From: Cyanobacteria bacterium UBA5018
GTDB lineage: Bacteria; Cyanobacteriota; Cyanobacteriia; PCC-6307; Cyanobiaceae
Assembly: GCA_002396505.1 (NCBI GenBank)
Contig: DGYA01000124.1
Span: 8,527 to 72,526, forward strand
Direction: 5' to 3'
DNA: 64,000 nucleotides
Shown here: one piece after another, positions 45,162-54,664 of the stretch
Numbering within the stretch: the stretch's first letter is position 1
Layout: each line of letters begins with the position of its first letter
Translations under genes and position numbers: made by a program
The notes under the pieces: model-generated
Databases searched by the model: none
Seen by the model: only the letters and a program-made list of their open reading frames with translations
Told to the model about the DNA's origin: nothing

Positions 45162-46870
45162 AGCAGGGCACCCTGGCTGGCCGTACCGCGGGGCTGCGCC
45201 CCTCCCAGCGAAGACGGCTGGAGCAGCTGTGCCATCGCCGCCATCCCCTCGATGGGGCCGCAGATCTGCTCACCCTGCAGCGCCTCGGGGCCGAAAGTCG
45301 CGAGCTGGAATTACCACTCACCCTGGTGGTGGATGGCCGCGGCCTGGCCCGACTGCTGTGGGTGGGCCCCCTGGAGCAGTCGGGCCAACTGCTGGAAAAG
45401 CTGCCGGGCTCCCAACGGCGCCAGGGCAGCGATTGGCGGCTGTTGAGCTGCTGTGGTCGCAGCAAGCAACTGCAACCCGGCCGGCAGGAGGGAATTGTGG
45501 GTCTGGATCTGGCCCCCCAGTTCTGGCTGCGCTTCGCCGACCAGGCCCAGCCGGGCGGCAATTGGCCAGCCCAACTGCTGGCGGCGGCTGCCTCGGCGGC
45601 AGATCCTTGGCAGCTGCTGGAGCAGGGGGACCTGGCCGGGCTCTGCGATCGCGATCTACTCAGCCTGGTCGCCGCACCAGCCACCACCAGCCCAGACACC
45701 AGTGGCCCCGATCGGGCAGCCAGCAGCCCAGGGGTCGGCAGCGAGCCAGGGAAGCCCCAAACCTCAGCGCCTGGTGTGGAGCGGGTGCTGCTGCTGGCCC
45801 TCACCCCCGGGGATCGCCAGGCGGCCCAACGTCTGATCGGCGAGCTGGAGGGGCTGGTGCGCAGTGCCGGCGCCGAACCGGTGGGCGTGGTGAAACAGCG
45901 CCGCAGCCTGATCTCGCCCCAGACGATCTGGGGGGAGGGCAAACTCAGCGATGCGGCGCTGGAGGCCAGGCGCCTGGGCGCCACGCTGGTGGTCACAGAC
46001 CGGGAACTCACCCCAGTGCAGGCCCGCAACCTGGAGCGGCTACTGGATTTGCCGGTGAGTGATCGCAGCGAGCTGATCCTCGACATCTTTGCCCAGCGGG
46101 CCGCCAGCGCCGCCGGCAGGCTGCAGGTGGAGCTGGCCCAACTGCGCTATCGCCTGCCTCGGCTCAGCGGCCGGGGCCTGAGCCTGTCCCGCCAGGGCGG
46201 CGGCATCGGCACCCGCGGACCAGGGGAAACCCAGCTGGAAAAAGATCGCCGCGCCATCGCCCGCCGCATCGAGCGGCTGCAAAGGGACGCCCGTCAGCTG
46301 GGCGAACATCGCCAACGACTGCGGCGGGGTCGCCAGGGCCTGCGGCGATTTGCCCTGGTGGGCTACACCAACGCCGGCAAGAGCTCCCTGCTCAACGCCC
46401 TCACCCGCGCCAGCGGTGGCGCCCCGGTATTGGCCGCCAACAAGCTGTTTGCCACCTTGGATCCCACCACCCGGCGGCTGGATTTGCCCGATCCCCAGGG
46501 GGGACCATGCGAAACGGCGCTGATCACCGACACGGTGGGCTTCATCCGCGACCTGCCGCCGCCGCTGGTGGAAGCTTTCCGATCAACTTTGGAAGAAACC
46601 CTGGAGGCCGATGGGCTGCTGATCGTGGTGGATCTGGCCGATCCGGCCTGGCCCGAGCAATGGCGCACCGTGCACGCCATTCTCGACGAGCTGGGCACCA
46701 GCACGCCGCGACGGCTGCTGGGCAACCAGATCGACCGCTGCCCCGCCGCCGAACTGGAGCGGGCTCGCAGCCTGGAGCCAGACGTCTTGTTTGCCTCGGC
46801 CACCGATGGGCTGGGCTTACAACACCTGCGCCAAGCACTGCGACACTGGCCCGTTGAGTCGACGGCCTGA
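45158..46870 (+). CDS. hflX: GTPase HflX
   Basis: A 570-residue ribosome-associated GTPase that can split stalled 70S ribosomes. The conserved core has ILDIFAQRAASAAGRLQVEL, the glycine-rich GGGIGTRGPGETQLEKDRR, the G1 motif LVGYTNAGKSSLLNAL, G2/G3 FATLDPTTRRL and DTVGFIRDLPP, and G4 GNQID (NKxD-type with Q). The extra N-terminal domain of about 200 residues is usual in cyanobacteria. TTG start overlaps the HAD stop (TTGA). The stop lies 26 bp before a tandem repeat. Confidence 0.93.
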   Translation: MKQGTLAGRTAGLRPSQRRRLEQLCHRRHPLDGAADLLTLQRLGAESRELELPLTLVVDGRGLARLLWVGPLEQSGQLLEKLPGSQRRQGSDWRLLSCCGRSKQLQPGRQEGIVGLDLAPQFWLRFADQAQPGGNWPAQLLAAAASAADPWQLLEQGDLAGLCDRDLLSLVAAPATTSPDTSGPDRAASSPGVGSEPGKPQTSAPGVERVLLLALTPGDRQAAQRLIGELEGLVRSAGAEPVGVVKQRRSLISPQTIWGEGKLSDAALEARRLGATLVVTDRELTPVQARNLERLLDLPVSDRSELILDIFAQRAASAAGRLQVELAQLRYRLPRLSGRGLSLSRQGGGIGTRGPGETQLEKDRRAIARRIERLQRDARQLGEHRQRLRRGRQGLRRFALVGYTNAGKSSLLNALTRASGGAPVLAANKLFATLDPTTRRLDLPDPQGGPCETALITDTVGFIRDLPPPLVEAFRSTLEETLEADGLLIVVDLADPAWPEQWRTVHAILDELGTSTPRRLLGNQIDRCPAAELERARSLEPDVLFASATDGLGLQHLRQALRHWPVESTA

Positions 46871-46896
46871 CAACACGGCGGCAACACAATGGCAGA

Positions 46897-47024
46897 GAAA
46901 TATAACGACTGCGAAATACAACCACTGCGAAATACAACGGCTGCGAAATACAACCACCGCCAAATACAATGGCTGCGAAATACCGCGGCAGTGAAATACC
47001 ACGGCAGTGAAATACCACGGCACT
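46897..47024. repeat. 16-bp tandem repeat (eight exact-length units)
   Basis: Eight head-to-tail 16-bp units with no spacing error, from GAAATATAACGACTGC and GAAATACAACCACTGC to GAAATACCACGGCACT. Neighbouring units are most alike and the sequence drifts along the array. It fills most of the 330-bp gap between hflX and the peroxiredoxin; 47025-47200 shows no gene. Confidence 0.95.
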
Positions 47025-47200
47025 GGGGCGGGGAATCCGGCCAAGCCCAGTTTAGCCGAGATTAGAAGCCAGCGCCCCAGGGGCCAGCGGCGAAAACCCA
47101 TTCCCGACACGTTTACCGAGCTATGCTCGGTAGCGGACGATTGGGCCCCCTAAGCCCCTCTGTTCGCAACCCCGTTTCCCAACCCCTTGCTCTGAGACCC

Positions 47201-47839
47201 ATGGCAGCCCTGCAGCTCGGTGACACGGTTCCCGATTTCACCCAGGAATCCCAATTGGGTCCGGTCAACCTCTACGACTTCGCCGCTGACAGCTGGGTGG
47301 TGCTGTTTTCCCATCCCGCCGACTACACCCCTGTCTGCACCACCGAGCTGGGCGAAGTGGCACGGCTGCGGGCCGAATGGGACAAGCGCAACGTCAAGAC
47401 GATCGCCTTGAGTGTCGATTCCGCCGAGAGCCACAAGGGCTGGATTGGCGACATCAATGAAACCCAGGCCACCACGGTGGATTATCCAATCCTTGCCGAT
47501 CAAGACAAGACCGTAGCAGAACTTTACGGGATGATCCATCCGAATTCGCTCAACAACCTCACGGTGCGGTCGGTGTTCGTGATCGACCCCAACAAGAAGC
47601 TGCGCCTGCAGATCACCTACCCGGCCAGCACCGGCCGCAACTTCGATGAAATCCTGCGGGTAATCGACTCCCTGCAGCTCACCGATTCCCACTCCGTAGC
47701 CACGCCAGTGAACTGGAAGGACGGCGAAGACTGTGTGGTGGTGCCCTCCATCCCCACCGATCAGGCCCGGATCAAGTTCCCCAAGGGCGTCACTGAAATC
47801 AAGCCCTACCTGCGCCTAACTCCCCAGCCCAACAAGTGA
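47201..47839 (+). CDS. 1-Cys peroxiredoxin (Prx6 family)
   Basis: A 212-residue 1-Cys peroxiredoxin. The peroxidatic cysteine is in SHPADYTPVCTTELGEVARL near residue 46. The extended C-terminal domain has ATPVNWKDGEDCVVVPSI, characteristic of Prx6-type enzymes. It reduces hydrogen peroxide and lipid peroxides in the cytoplasm. ATG 47201 fits the family start AALQLGDTVPDF; upstream in-frame codons are not conserved. Confidence 0.95.
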   Translation: MAALQLGDTVPDFTQESQLGPVNLYDFAADSWVVLFSHPADYTPVCTTELGEVARLRAEWDKRNVKTIALSVDSAESHKGWIGDINETQATTVDYPILADQDKTVAELYGMIHPNSLNNLTVRSVFVIDPNKKLRLQITYPASTGRNFDEILRVIDSLQLTDSHSVATPVNWKDGEDCVVVPSIPTDQARIKFPKGVTEIKPYLRLTPQPNK

Positions 47840-47913
47840 TCTGGGCCGCCAAACCGGGGGCGCGGTCGCGGCCCCCCTGGTGGCGAACTCCACCCAGCCT
47901 GAGCGCCCCCCCC

Positions 47914-49116
47914 ATGCGGGTGTTGGGGCTGATGAGCGGCACAAGCGCCGACGGCGTCGACGCGGTGCTCGCCGAGTTCTCGGGCCCAGCCCGGCGCCCC
48001 CGGTGGCGCATCCTCCATAGCGCCAGCTTGGCCTACCCCACCAAGCTGCGCCAGCAGCTGGTGGCCATCGGCCAGGGCCAAGCCAGCAGTGCCGCCGCCC
48101 TGCTGGAGTTGGCAGAAGCGGTTACGGAGGCCCAGGCCGCCGCCGCCCAGGCCTGCGACCCCCGGAGCCTGGCCCAGCTGGTGGGTTGCCACGGCCAAAC
48201 CATCTGGCACCGCCCCCCCTGCGGCGCTGGCCAGGCCAATGACCAGGCCGGTGACCAGATCAATAGCCACACCCATAGCCCTAGCCGCCGAGGCGCCAGT
48301 TGGCAGCTGTTGCAAGCGCCATTACTGGCCAGCCTGCTGCGGAAGCCGGTGGTATTCGACTTTCGAGCGGCCGATCTGGCCTTGGGGGGCCAGGGAGCAC
48401 CGCTGGTGCCCCCCTGCGATGAAGCCCTGCTGGGCCGCATCGGCGGCTGGCGGGCCCTGCTCAACCTGGGGGGGATCGCCAATCTCACCCTGCTGCCGCC
48501 GGCTCTGGGCCCGGATCGACACCAGCCGGTGCGGGGCTGGGACTGCGGTCCGGCCAACAGCCTGCTGGATCTGGCGGTGCAGCGCTTCAGCGGCGGCGAA
48601 CTGCTCTGGGACGCAGATGGGGCCTGGGCCCGCCGCGGCCAGATCGATGAGCCGTTAATCGAGCACTGGCTGCAGGCCCCCTATTTCCAGCAGCCTCCCC
48701 CCAAGTCCACCGGCCGGGAACTATTTGGTGCCAGCGACCTGGAAACCCGCCTGGCCGACCTGAGCCGCAGGGCCGCCAGCCGCGGCCTTGGTCTCGATGC
48801 CGCAGATGCCCTGGCCACGCTGACGGCCTTCACTGCCGCCGTGGTGGCCCAGGACCTCAAGGGCGGCCCCACACCGCTGGAGCTATTGGTGGCTGGCGGG
48901 GGTGCCCGCAACCAGCTGCTGATGGAGCAGTTGCAACGGCGTTGCCCAGGCACGGCCGTGGGATCCCTGGCTGAACTGGGCATTGACGAGGCGCAGCGCG
49001 AGGCCCTGGCCTTCGCCCTCCTGGCCTGGTGGCACCTGCTGGGCCAGCCTGGTTCAGCCCCGGCCGTAACCGGAGCTTCCCGGCCGTCTGTGCTGGGGGT
49101 TTGCGCAAAACCCTGA
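47914..49116 (+). CDS. anmK: Anhydro-N-acetylmuramic acid kinase
   Basis: A 400-residue AnmK, which opens and phosphorylates anhydro-MurNAc in peptidoglycan recycling. N-terminal ATP motif RVLGLMSGTSADGVD, GCHGQTIWHRPP near residue 89, DFRAADLALGGQGAPLVP near 149 and NLGGIANLTLLP near 188, then GWDCGPANSLLD. An insert near residues 110-122 (NDQAGDQINSHTHSPS) is repetitive. ATG 47914 gives the standard N-terminus; an upstream ATG at 47836 adds unconserved residues and would overlap the peroxiredoxin stop. Confidence 0.94.
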   Translation: MRVLGLMSGTSADGVDAVLAEFSGPARRPRWRILHSASLAYPTKLRQQLVAIGQGQASSAAALLELAEAVTEAQAAAAQACDPRSLAQLVGCHGQTIWHRPPCGAGQANDQAGDQINSHTHSPSRRGASWQLLQAPLLASLLRKPVVFDFRAADLALGGQGAPLVPPCDEALLGRIGGWRALLNLGGIANLTLLPPALGPDRHQPVRGWDCGPANSLLDLAVQRFSGGELLWDADGAWARRGQIDEPLIEHWLQAPYFQQPPPKSTGRELFGASDLETRLADLSRRAASRGLGLDAADALATLTAFTAAVVAQDLKGGPTPLELLVAGGGARNQLLMEQLQRRCPGTAVGSLAELGIDEAQREALAFALLAWWHLLGQPGSAPAVTGASRPSVLGVCAKP

Positions 49117-49126
49117 CCGCCCTGCC

Positions 49127-49190
49127 CTGGTACTGCCCTGCCCCGGTACTGCCCTCGCCTGGTACTGCCCTCGCCTGGTGCCGCTCAGCC
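49127..49190. repeat. 16/17-bp tandem repeat after anmK
   Basis: About four units of 16-17 bp built on CCTGGTACTGCCCTCG, beginning within 15 bp of the anmK stop codon. Confidence 0.85.
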
Positions 49191-49286
49191 GCCCCGCCAG
49201 CGGCGTAACGGCCGGCTACAAGCGCAAGGGCAAAGGCGACAAGCGCGCCTGTGCACCCATAGGTTCAACCCAGTCGGTTCGTGCCC

Positions 49287-49538
49287 ATGACCGCCAGCAA
49301 CCCAGGCGAGGGCGGCAATGCCATGGCCCTCTACGGCCGCATCAGCGCCGAGCAGGAGCTGAGCCAATCCCTGTTTCGCCAGGCCCTGCAGGATCCCAAG
49401 GGAGCCCTGGAGCGCATTGTGCAGCTGGGCCGTGATTGGCAACTACCCGTCACCGCTGAGGAGGTCAAGGCCCACCTCGGCTCCCTTGACGATGGCGCCA
49501 GCAAGCAATGGCTGCTCAAAGCCCGCGGTGGCCTCTGA
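49287..49538 (+). CDS. Small Nif11-leader-like protein
   Basis: An 83-residue acidic helical protein. SAEQELSQSLFRQALQDPKG, then LGRDWQLPVTAEEVKAHLGS has the shape of Nif11-type domains (helix, LARDxGFxxTxEEL-like turn, helix), which in cyanobacteria occur as RiPP leaders and as free small proteins. No core peptide with Cys or Gly-Gly cleavage site follows, so a RiPP role is not supported. GTG 49281 or ATG 49323 are alternative starts. Confidence 0.6.
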   Translation: MTASNPGEGGNAMALYGRISAEQELSQSLFRQALQDPKGALERIVQLGRDWQLPVTAEEVKAHLGSLDDGASKQWLLKARGGL

Positions 49539-49664
49539 GCGGCGCTGGGTGCCTGGACGATTCAAGCCACCGCCGCCTGCCCAACTAAAAAACAGCCAGT
49601 AACTGACGATCGCCAGACCGGCTGCCACCACAAGGGCCGTCAGCTGCTCGAGGCGTTTGATCAT
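49443..49664 (-). CDS. Possible small membrane protein
   Basis: A 73-residue frame starting MIKRLEQLTALVVAAG with one membrane segment (residues 9-29). It overlaps the 3' third of the plus-strand small gene by 96 bp, and the overlapping half looks like antisense sequence. The first 35 residues may be the real product, or the frame may be spurious. Confidence 0.35.
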   Translation of the reverse strand: MIKRLEQLTALVVAAGLAIVSYWLFFSWAGGGGLNRPGTQRRSEATAGFEQPLLAGAIVKGAEVGLDLLSGDG

Positions 49665-49844
49665 GGCGGCGGCGGCAGGGCGAAGTCAGTCTGGCGGAGG
49701 CCTGTAGGGCAAGTCCGGCCAGCCCCCGCCGGGCGATTCTGGCGGCGGCTGGCCGGGCGTGCTTTTTGGCGGCCCGCCGGGGATGATGCAGGGTGGCTAG
49801 CCTCCCAACCTCAGCCGCGCCGTCCTAACCACCCTCCCCTCCCC

Positions 49845-51593
49845 GTGCTCCGCCTCGAACGTATCGGCAAGATCTATCCCACCGGAGAGGTGCTGCGCGA
49901 CGTCACCTGGGAGGTAAAACCAGGGGATCGCGTCGGTTTGGTGGGCGTCAACGGTGCCGGCAAATCCACCCAGCTGCGCCTGATTGCCGGCTTGGAGGAG
50001 CCCAGCAGTGGCCAGGTGGTGACCCAGGGGAACCCCCGCATCGCCTACCTGCAACAGGAGTTTGATGTCGACCCCAGCCGCAGCGTCCGCCAGGAACTGT
50101 TTCAAGCCTTTGGCGAGGCGGCGCTGGTGCTAAATCGCCAACGAGAGGTGGAGGCGGAACTGGGGGGCGAAAAGGCCGCCAACGACCCGGAACATCTGGA
50201 GGTTCTGATCCACGAACTTGGGGGCCTGCATGAGCGCTTCGAGGCTCTGCATGGCTACGAGCTCGATGCCCGGATCGACAAACTACTGCCCAGCATTGGC
50301 TTCAGCGTGGAGGGGGCCGAACAACTGGTGGCCGACTATTCCGGCGGCTGGCAGATGCGCATCGCCCTTGGCAAAATTCTGCTGCAAGATCCGGATTTAC
50401 TACTACTGGACGAGCCCACCAACCACCTGGATCTCGAAACAATTCAATGGTTAGAAAATTACTTGGTTGATCAGACTGCCGCCCTGGTGGTAATCAGCCA
50501 TGACCGCACCTTTTTAGACAGGGTCTGCACCCAGATAGTCGAAACAGAGCGGGGCATCTCCCGCACCTATTTAGGAAATTATAGCCAACACCTGGAGCAA
50601 AAACTGCTGGAACGCGAGGCCAGCCAGGCCGCCTTTGATCGCCAGCAGAAGGAATTATCTTCCCAACAGGCCTATATCGATCGCTTCCGGGCCAGCGCCA
50701 CCCGATCCACCCAGGCCAAGAGCAGGGAGAAGCTGCTGGAGAAGGTGGAGCGGATCGAGGCGCCCATTGAGAGCCTTACGGGGCCAAAATTCCGCTTCCC
50801 AGAAGCGCCACGCTCCGGCCGCATCGTGGCTGAAATTGGCGATCTCAGCCATACCTATGGCGAAAAGATTCTATTTCTAGGCGCCAAACTAGAGGTGGAG
50901 CGAGGCGAAAGGATTGCCTTTGTTGGCCCAAATGGAGCCGGTAAATCCACCCTATTACGTCTGATCATGGGGATGGAAAAACCCGATGATGGCCATGCCA
51001 GGATCGGCGAGCACAACGTGGTGGCTGGCTACTTTGAGCAGAACCAAGCCGAAGCCCTAGATCTAGAAAAAACCGTTATCGACACAATATTTGAAACCGT
51101 TCCCGACTGGACCCAAACTCAGGTGCGCTCCCTGTTGGGCAGCTTCTGCTTCTCCAACGACAGCGTGTTTAAACAGGCGGGCAAACTCTCCGGGGGAGAG
51201 AAGGCCCGACTCGCCCTGGCTTTGATGCTGCTACGACCCTGCAACCTGCTGCTGCTGGATGAGCCCACCAACCACCTGGACATACCGGCCAAGCAGATGT
51301 TGGAAGATGCCTTGATCGAATACGAGGGTGCCGCGCTACTGGTAAGCCACGACCGCACCTTCATCGCCCGGGTAGCCAACCGCATCGTGGAACTGCGCGA
51401 TGGCGAACTGGTGCTATATCGAGGCGACTACGCCTACTACCTGGCCAAGAAGCAGGAGGAAGCCGACCAGTCCCTGGCCGCGGCTACACATGCTGCCCGG
51501 CAGCAGAAGCAGGCCAGTACCAAGGCCAAAAACAACGAAAAGCTGGCTCAGAAACGCCAGGCCAAGGCCGAAGCTCGCCAAGCCAAGGCCTAA
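49845..51593 (+). CDS. ABC-F family ribosome-associated ATPase
   Basis: A 582-residue protein with two ABC domains and no membrane part. Domain 1: Walker A LVGVNGAGKSTQL near residue 35, a degenerate signature YSGGWQMRIALGK, Walker B LLLLDEPTNHLDLETI. Domain 2: FVGPNGAGKSTLL near 365, LSGGEKARLALAL and LLLLDEPTNHLDIPAKQM. The P-site tRNA interaction linker between them is charged. The C-terminal 40 residues are K/Q/A-rich (KNNEKLAQKRQAKAEARQAK). ABC-F proteins act in translation. GTG start at 49845. Confidence 0.93.
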   Translation: MLRLERIGKIYPTGEVLRDVTWEVKPGDRVGLVGVNGAGKSTQLRLIAGLEEPSSGQVVTQGNPRIAYLQQEFDVDPSRSVRQELFQAFGEAALVLNRQREVEAELGGEKAANDPEHLEVLIHELGGLHERFEALHGYELDARIDKLLPSIGFSVEGAEQLVADYSGGWQMRIALGKILLQDPDLLLLDEPTNHLDLETIQWLENYLVDQTAALVVISHDRTFLDRVCTQIVETERGISRTYLGNYSQHLEQKLLEREASQAAFDRQQKELSSQQAYIDRFRASATRSTQAKSREKLLEKVERIEAPIESLTGPKFRFPEAPRSGRIVAEIGDLSHTYGEKILFLGAKLEVERGERIAFVGPNGAGKSTLLRLIMGMEKPDDGHARIGEHNVVAGYFEQNQAEALDLEKTVIDTIFETVPDWTQTQVRSLLGSFCFSNDSVFKQAGKLSGGEKARLALALMLLRPCNLLLLDEPTNHLDIPAKQMLEDALIEYEGAALLVSHDRTFIARVANRIVELRDGELVLYRGDYAYYLAKKQEEADQSLAAATHAARQQKQASTKAKNNEKLAQKRQAKAEARQAKA

Positions 51594-51982
51594 ACCCAAG
51601 CAGTTCTGATCCAAGCAGCGCTGATCCAAGCAGCGCTGATCCAAGCAGGGCAGTTGCCCCCAAGCCAGAACCGAACTTTCCGCTAGCCAAGGCCGGGGTA
51701 GCGCTGCCACCCAGCTGCTGCCAGCACCCGATCCAGCTGCCTCCGTCCAGCTCAGGTCCCGGCCCCCTCCACTTACTGAGGCCCCCCAGATCAGGCCAAC
51801 CAACCAGGTGGCGCCAGCCCATCTCAGCCTGGAAAGTTGACGCCGCAAACCGGCTGGGCTCCAGCCCCTGCCACACAACTTCATGGTGGCCTAGGCATAC
51901 CCACTCATTTTTGAGACCAAAGTGAAACAAACGGCCTCAGTGTGCATAGGCTGACATCACCATCCCCTGACGGAGCTCGGTC
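51594..51982. repeat. Gap with 15-bp repeats after the ABC-F gene
   Basis: Three 15-bp units (CAGTTCTGATCCAAG, CAGCGCTGATCCAAG, CAGCGCTGATCCAAG) at 51601-51645 start seven bases after the stop codon and decay over the next 30 bp. The remainder to 51982 has no recognisable gene; 51940-51975 probably holds the upstream signals of the next small gene. Confidence 0.85.
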
Positions 51983-52219
51983 ATGTCAAGCGGCTTCCAA
52001 CCGTTCAGCACCCCTTTCAACAGCGGTTCATTCCATGGCGGCGGCTTCAGCGGCGACTCCCTCGCCGGCGGCAGTGGCCTCAGCGAGGCTGGCACTGGCC
52101 ACCAGCGCCACTCCACCAGTGACGCGATCGAAACCTATTTCAGCTGCATCACCACCTGCTCCCTCGAGGATGGGGAATGCGTGACACGCTGCGTCGAAGA
52201 GCTGCGCGAACAGGCCTGA
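51983..52219 (+). CDS. Small protein with twin CX3C motif
   Basis: A 78-residue protein. The first half is Gly/Ser/Phe-rich (FQPFSTPFNSGSFHGGGFSG), the second half an acidic helix-loop-helix with two CX3C pairs: SCITTCSLEDGECVTRCVEE. Two paired CX3C motifs separated by six residues could form two disulfides joining the helices or bind a metal. No signal peptide. The ATG is preceded by GACGGAGC. I do not recognise the family. Confidence 0.65.
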   Translation: MSSGFQPFSTPFNSGSFHGGGFSGDSLAGGSGLSEAGTGHQRHSTSDAIETYFSCITTCSLEDGECVTRCVEELREQA

Positions 52220-52349
52220 AGCCAACCGGCAGGGCCGCCCAAGCCACGAAACCAACACGAAATCAGGGCAAGCGTTGCAACCGCTACGCAAGCCCTTGAA
52301 ACAGTTTGTAGCATTGGGACTGATCAAAGCCCCATCGCGAAGTTCAGTC

Positions 52350-52577
52350 ATGTCCGAACCGCTAGCCCTCAGTCTCGGCCAAAAATTTGAGCTCGAGCGC
52401 ATGAGCCGCGCCATCGATGCCACGGCCGACCTGCAAACCCTGCAGGGAATCGCCAAGCAACTGCTGCAGGCCTGGCATAGCCAGAAAGCCGCAACCCAGT
52501 GGGTGATGCGCCAGCAACTTGAGGCTCCATCACGCTTAGGATCTGGATTCGGCCAACAGTTTCCCAGCGAAGCCTGA
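52350..52577 (+). CDS. Small helical cyanobacterial protein
   Basis: A 75-residue protein from ATG 52350. Two helices: LALSLGQKFELERMSRAID and LQTLQGIAKQLLQAWHSQKA, then TQWVMRQQL. The opening words loosely recall NblA-type proteins, but the NblA pattern is not kept and I do not assign it. In-frame sequence before 52350 is probably untranslated. Function unknown. Confidence 0.6.
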   Translation: MSEPLALSLGQKFELERMSRAIDATADLQTLQGIAKQLLQAWHSQKAATQWVMRQQLEAPSRLGSGFGQQFPSEA

Positions 52578-53369
52578 TCCAGCATCGGACAAGTGCACCT
52601 CTGTCTGGCAATTCAGCCACCTGTTTAGTCTCACACAAATCCGACATCAGTCCATATCACCAATACAGCAGCCAAGCAGGCAAGTTCAAAACATTAGAAT
52701 CCCTGTCAGCTCCACGAGCTCACTGGGCAAAGATGGAACAGTCAGCTAAGTTGCTGTTATTGATAAAATCGAATTAACCGCGCCAAAACAGATCAGTTCC
52801 TGTTTCAAAACTTAACCAAAATTAATCCAACCAATTACAACGACCACCGCGAATCGAATCGCAACAAATCATTTCACCACGTCGCGACAGCGCAACCCGC
52901 TCCAGCCAAATTCACCGGCAATAAAACACATTTTTTTACAGCCAGAATGGGCACCAGGCTGTAAAATGTCAAGCAAAGCTTAAAGGTTGCATGCAAAAAA
53001 CGCAATCCCTTCAATCACTCAGAAGTTTGCACCAAAGATATTTCGAGCTGGTTTAAATTAGGGCAAGTAATGATAAGCTGCATGTAAGGAGACGCAAGTA
53101 GATGCTTTAGTTAGGCGCTCGGAGAAGCTTCAAGATTGTGAAAGTTCAAAGACTGCGGCAATTCCAAGCCCGAGCAAGCTCTAAGAAAGCTCTGAAAATC
53201 CGAGCCACGGCCCATGGAACCCGTAGGCCGCAATGGCTCTTCGGCTGGCTGGGGCGACAAAATTGCCCCTGCTCAGAGTATCAATAAGATTACACCAATT
53301 CAAAGCTTGTGCAAATTCCACGATTGTGCATGTTGCAAGTTTGCGGAATTTCTAGGCTTTTGCCAGCAT
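52578..53369. other. Long AT-rich gap, inverted repeat inside
   Basis: About 790 bp with clearly lower GC than the surrounding sequence and no convincing gene on either strand. At 52934-52966 there is a perfect 10-bp inverted repeat, TTTTACAGCC and GGCTGTAAAA, with a 13-base loop. 53110-53215 and 53280-53350 show degenerate repeats with GATTGTGCA, GAAAGTTCAA and GCAAATTCCA words. It could hold promoters or a small RNA for flanking genes. Confidence 0.6.
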
Positions 53370-54554
53370 TTAACCGCCCATTTGGGCTGGGGTAACCTCC
53401 AATTGCAGCCTGCGTTTATCCCTTTCCACAGTAAGCAGCAGCGGACGGCCCACCCCGACGCGCTCCACGGCAGTGATTAAATCTGCGGGGCTTTGCACCA
53501 ACTGCCCGGCCGCGGAGACCACCACATCTCCCTGCCGCATCCCTGCCCTGGCGGCTGGACCGCTCTGGACGACAGAAACCACCCTTGCGCCAGCTCCAGC
53601 AGCTCCGCCGTCGGTCGCCCGCACGGCATCGAGAGCCAGGCCGATGAAGGGATGACTGACCCGGCCAGAGGCGATCAATTGGGCTGATATCTCCCGCGCC
53701 CGGTTGATCGGGATGGCAAAGCCAAGGCCAGCTCCAGGCCCCGATCGCACCAGGGTATTGATGCCCACCACCTCGCCATCGGCATTGAGCAGAGGTCCGC
53801 CAGAATTTCCAGGGTTGATTGCGGCATCCGTCTGGATTAAATCCAGGCGCTTATCCATTATCCCCAGCTTGCTGGCATTGCGATTGAGGCTACTAATTAT
53901 TCCTAGCGTCACGGTGTTATCAAGGCCGTAGGGATTACCCACGGCAATTGCCCAATCGCCCACGTGCAAGGTGTCGGAATTGCCCAAAACAGCCACGGGC
54001 CAGGGGCCCGCTCCCACCAGCCTCACCAGGGCCAAATCGGTGATCCGGTCGATGCCAACCACCCGAGCGGCCACCCGCCGGCCATCGGGCAAGCCCACCG
54101 TGACCCGCTCGCTCTTATCCACCACATGGGCGTTGGTAAGGATCAGGCCATCGGCCTGAAAAATCACGCCACTGCCCTGACCTCGCTCCGTGCGTTGGGA
54201 GGGGGGGGCCACTTGGGGCAGTGCAAAGAATTGACGGAACAGGGGGTCCGCCAGCAGGGCCCGGGGCAGAGATCCCACGGCAGCTCCCGGCACCATCACC
54301 TTGCGCTCTGTATCGATGGTGACCACCGCAGGCCCGGCGCGACGAACCGCGATGGCCACAAACGACTGGCTGGAGAGGACACCCGCCTTGGCCGACTGGG
54401 CCCGCGCAGGGGGAATGCTGCTCAGCAGTACCGCCCCGCCAACCAGGGGGCCAGCTGCGGCGGCGAGGCTGCCGATCAAACCAGCGGCAAGCACCGCCCT
54501 GGGGAGCCGCAGCCGGGCAAAGAACCCAGACAGGACAGGGGCAGCGGTCACCAT
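53370..54554 (-). CDS. HtrA/Deg-family serine protease with PDZ domain
   Basis: A 394-residue periplasmic or lumenal Deg protease (HhoA/HhoB/HtrA type). A twin hydrophobic N-terminus ([20 protein letters not shown]) is a signal or anchor. The catalytic triad is His in [11 protein letters not shown], Asp in [10 protein letters not shown] and Ser in [17 protein letters not shown]. One PDZ domain follows ([20 protein letters not shown]). It degrades damaged exported proteins. ATG at 54554. Confidence 0.94.
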   Translation of the reverse strand: MVTAAPVLSGFFARLRLPRAVLAAGLIGSLAAAAGPLVGGAVLLSSIPPARAQSAKAGVLSSQSFVAIAVRRAGPAVVTIDTERKVMVPGAAVGSLPRALLADPLFRQFFALPQVAPPSQRTERGQGSGVIFQADGLILTNAHVVDKSERVTVGLPDGRRVAARVVGIDRITDLALVRLVGAGPWPVAVLGNSDTLHVGDWAIAVGNPYGLDNTVTLGIISSLNRNASKLGIMDKRLDLIQTDAAINPGNSGGPLLNADGEVVGINTLVRSGPGAGLGFAIPINRAREISAQLIASGRVSHPFIGLALDAVRATDGGAAGAGARVVSVVQSGPAARAGMRQGDVVVSAAGQLVQSPADLITAVERVGVGRPLLLTVERDKRRLQLEVTPAQMGG

Positions 54555-54664
54555 GACACCGAATCCCTGGAAAGCAGTCTTTAAACCGTAGTCAGGCCCA
54601 GGCGCTCGGAGCGGCCATTCGCCCTGGGAACGACCCTAAGCTGGATAAAGTTTTCTTACAAGAG

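Noticed and set aside
46897..47024. Regular repeats that might be a CRISPR array
   Set aside because: The 16-bp units are directly adjacent with no spacers, and no cas genes are present. The same holds for the other arrays.
49287..49538. RiPP precursor of the Nif11 class
   Set aside because: There is no Gly-Gly cleavage site or Cys/Ser/Thr-rich core, and no modification enzyme is close.
52350..52577. NblA phycobilisome degradation protein
   Set aside because: The N-terminus is vaguely similar, but the NblA C-terminal pattern is absent.
53214..53480. Plus-strand frame of 88 codons with several cysteines
   Set aside because: Its second half lies antisense to the well-supported protease gene, and its first half is repeat sequence.
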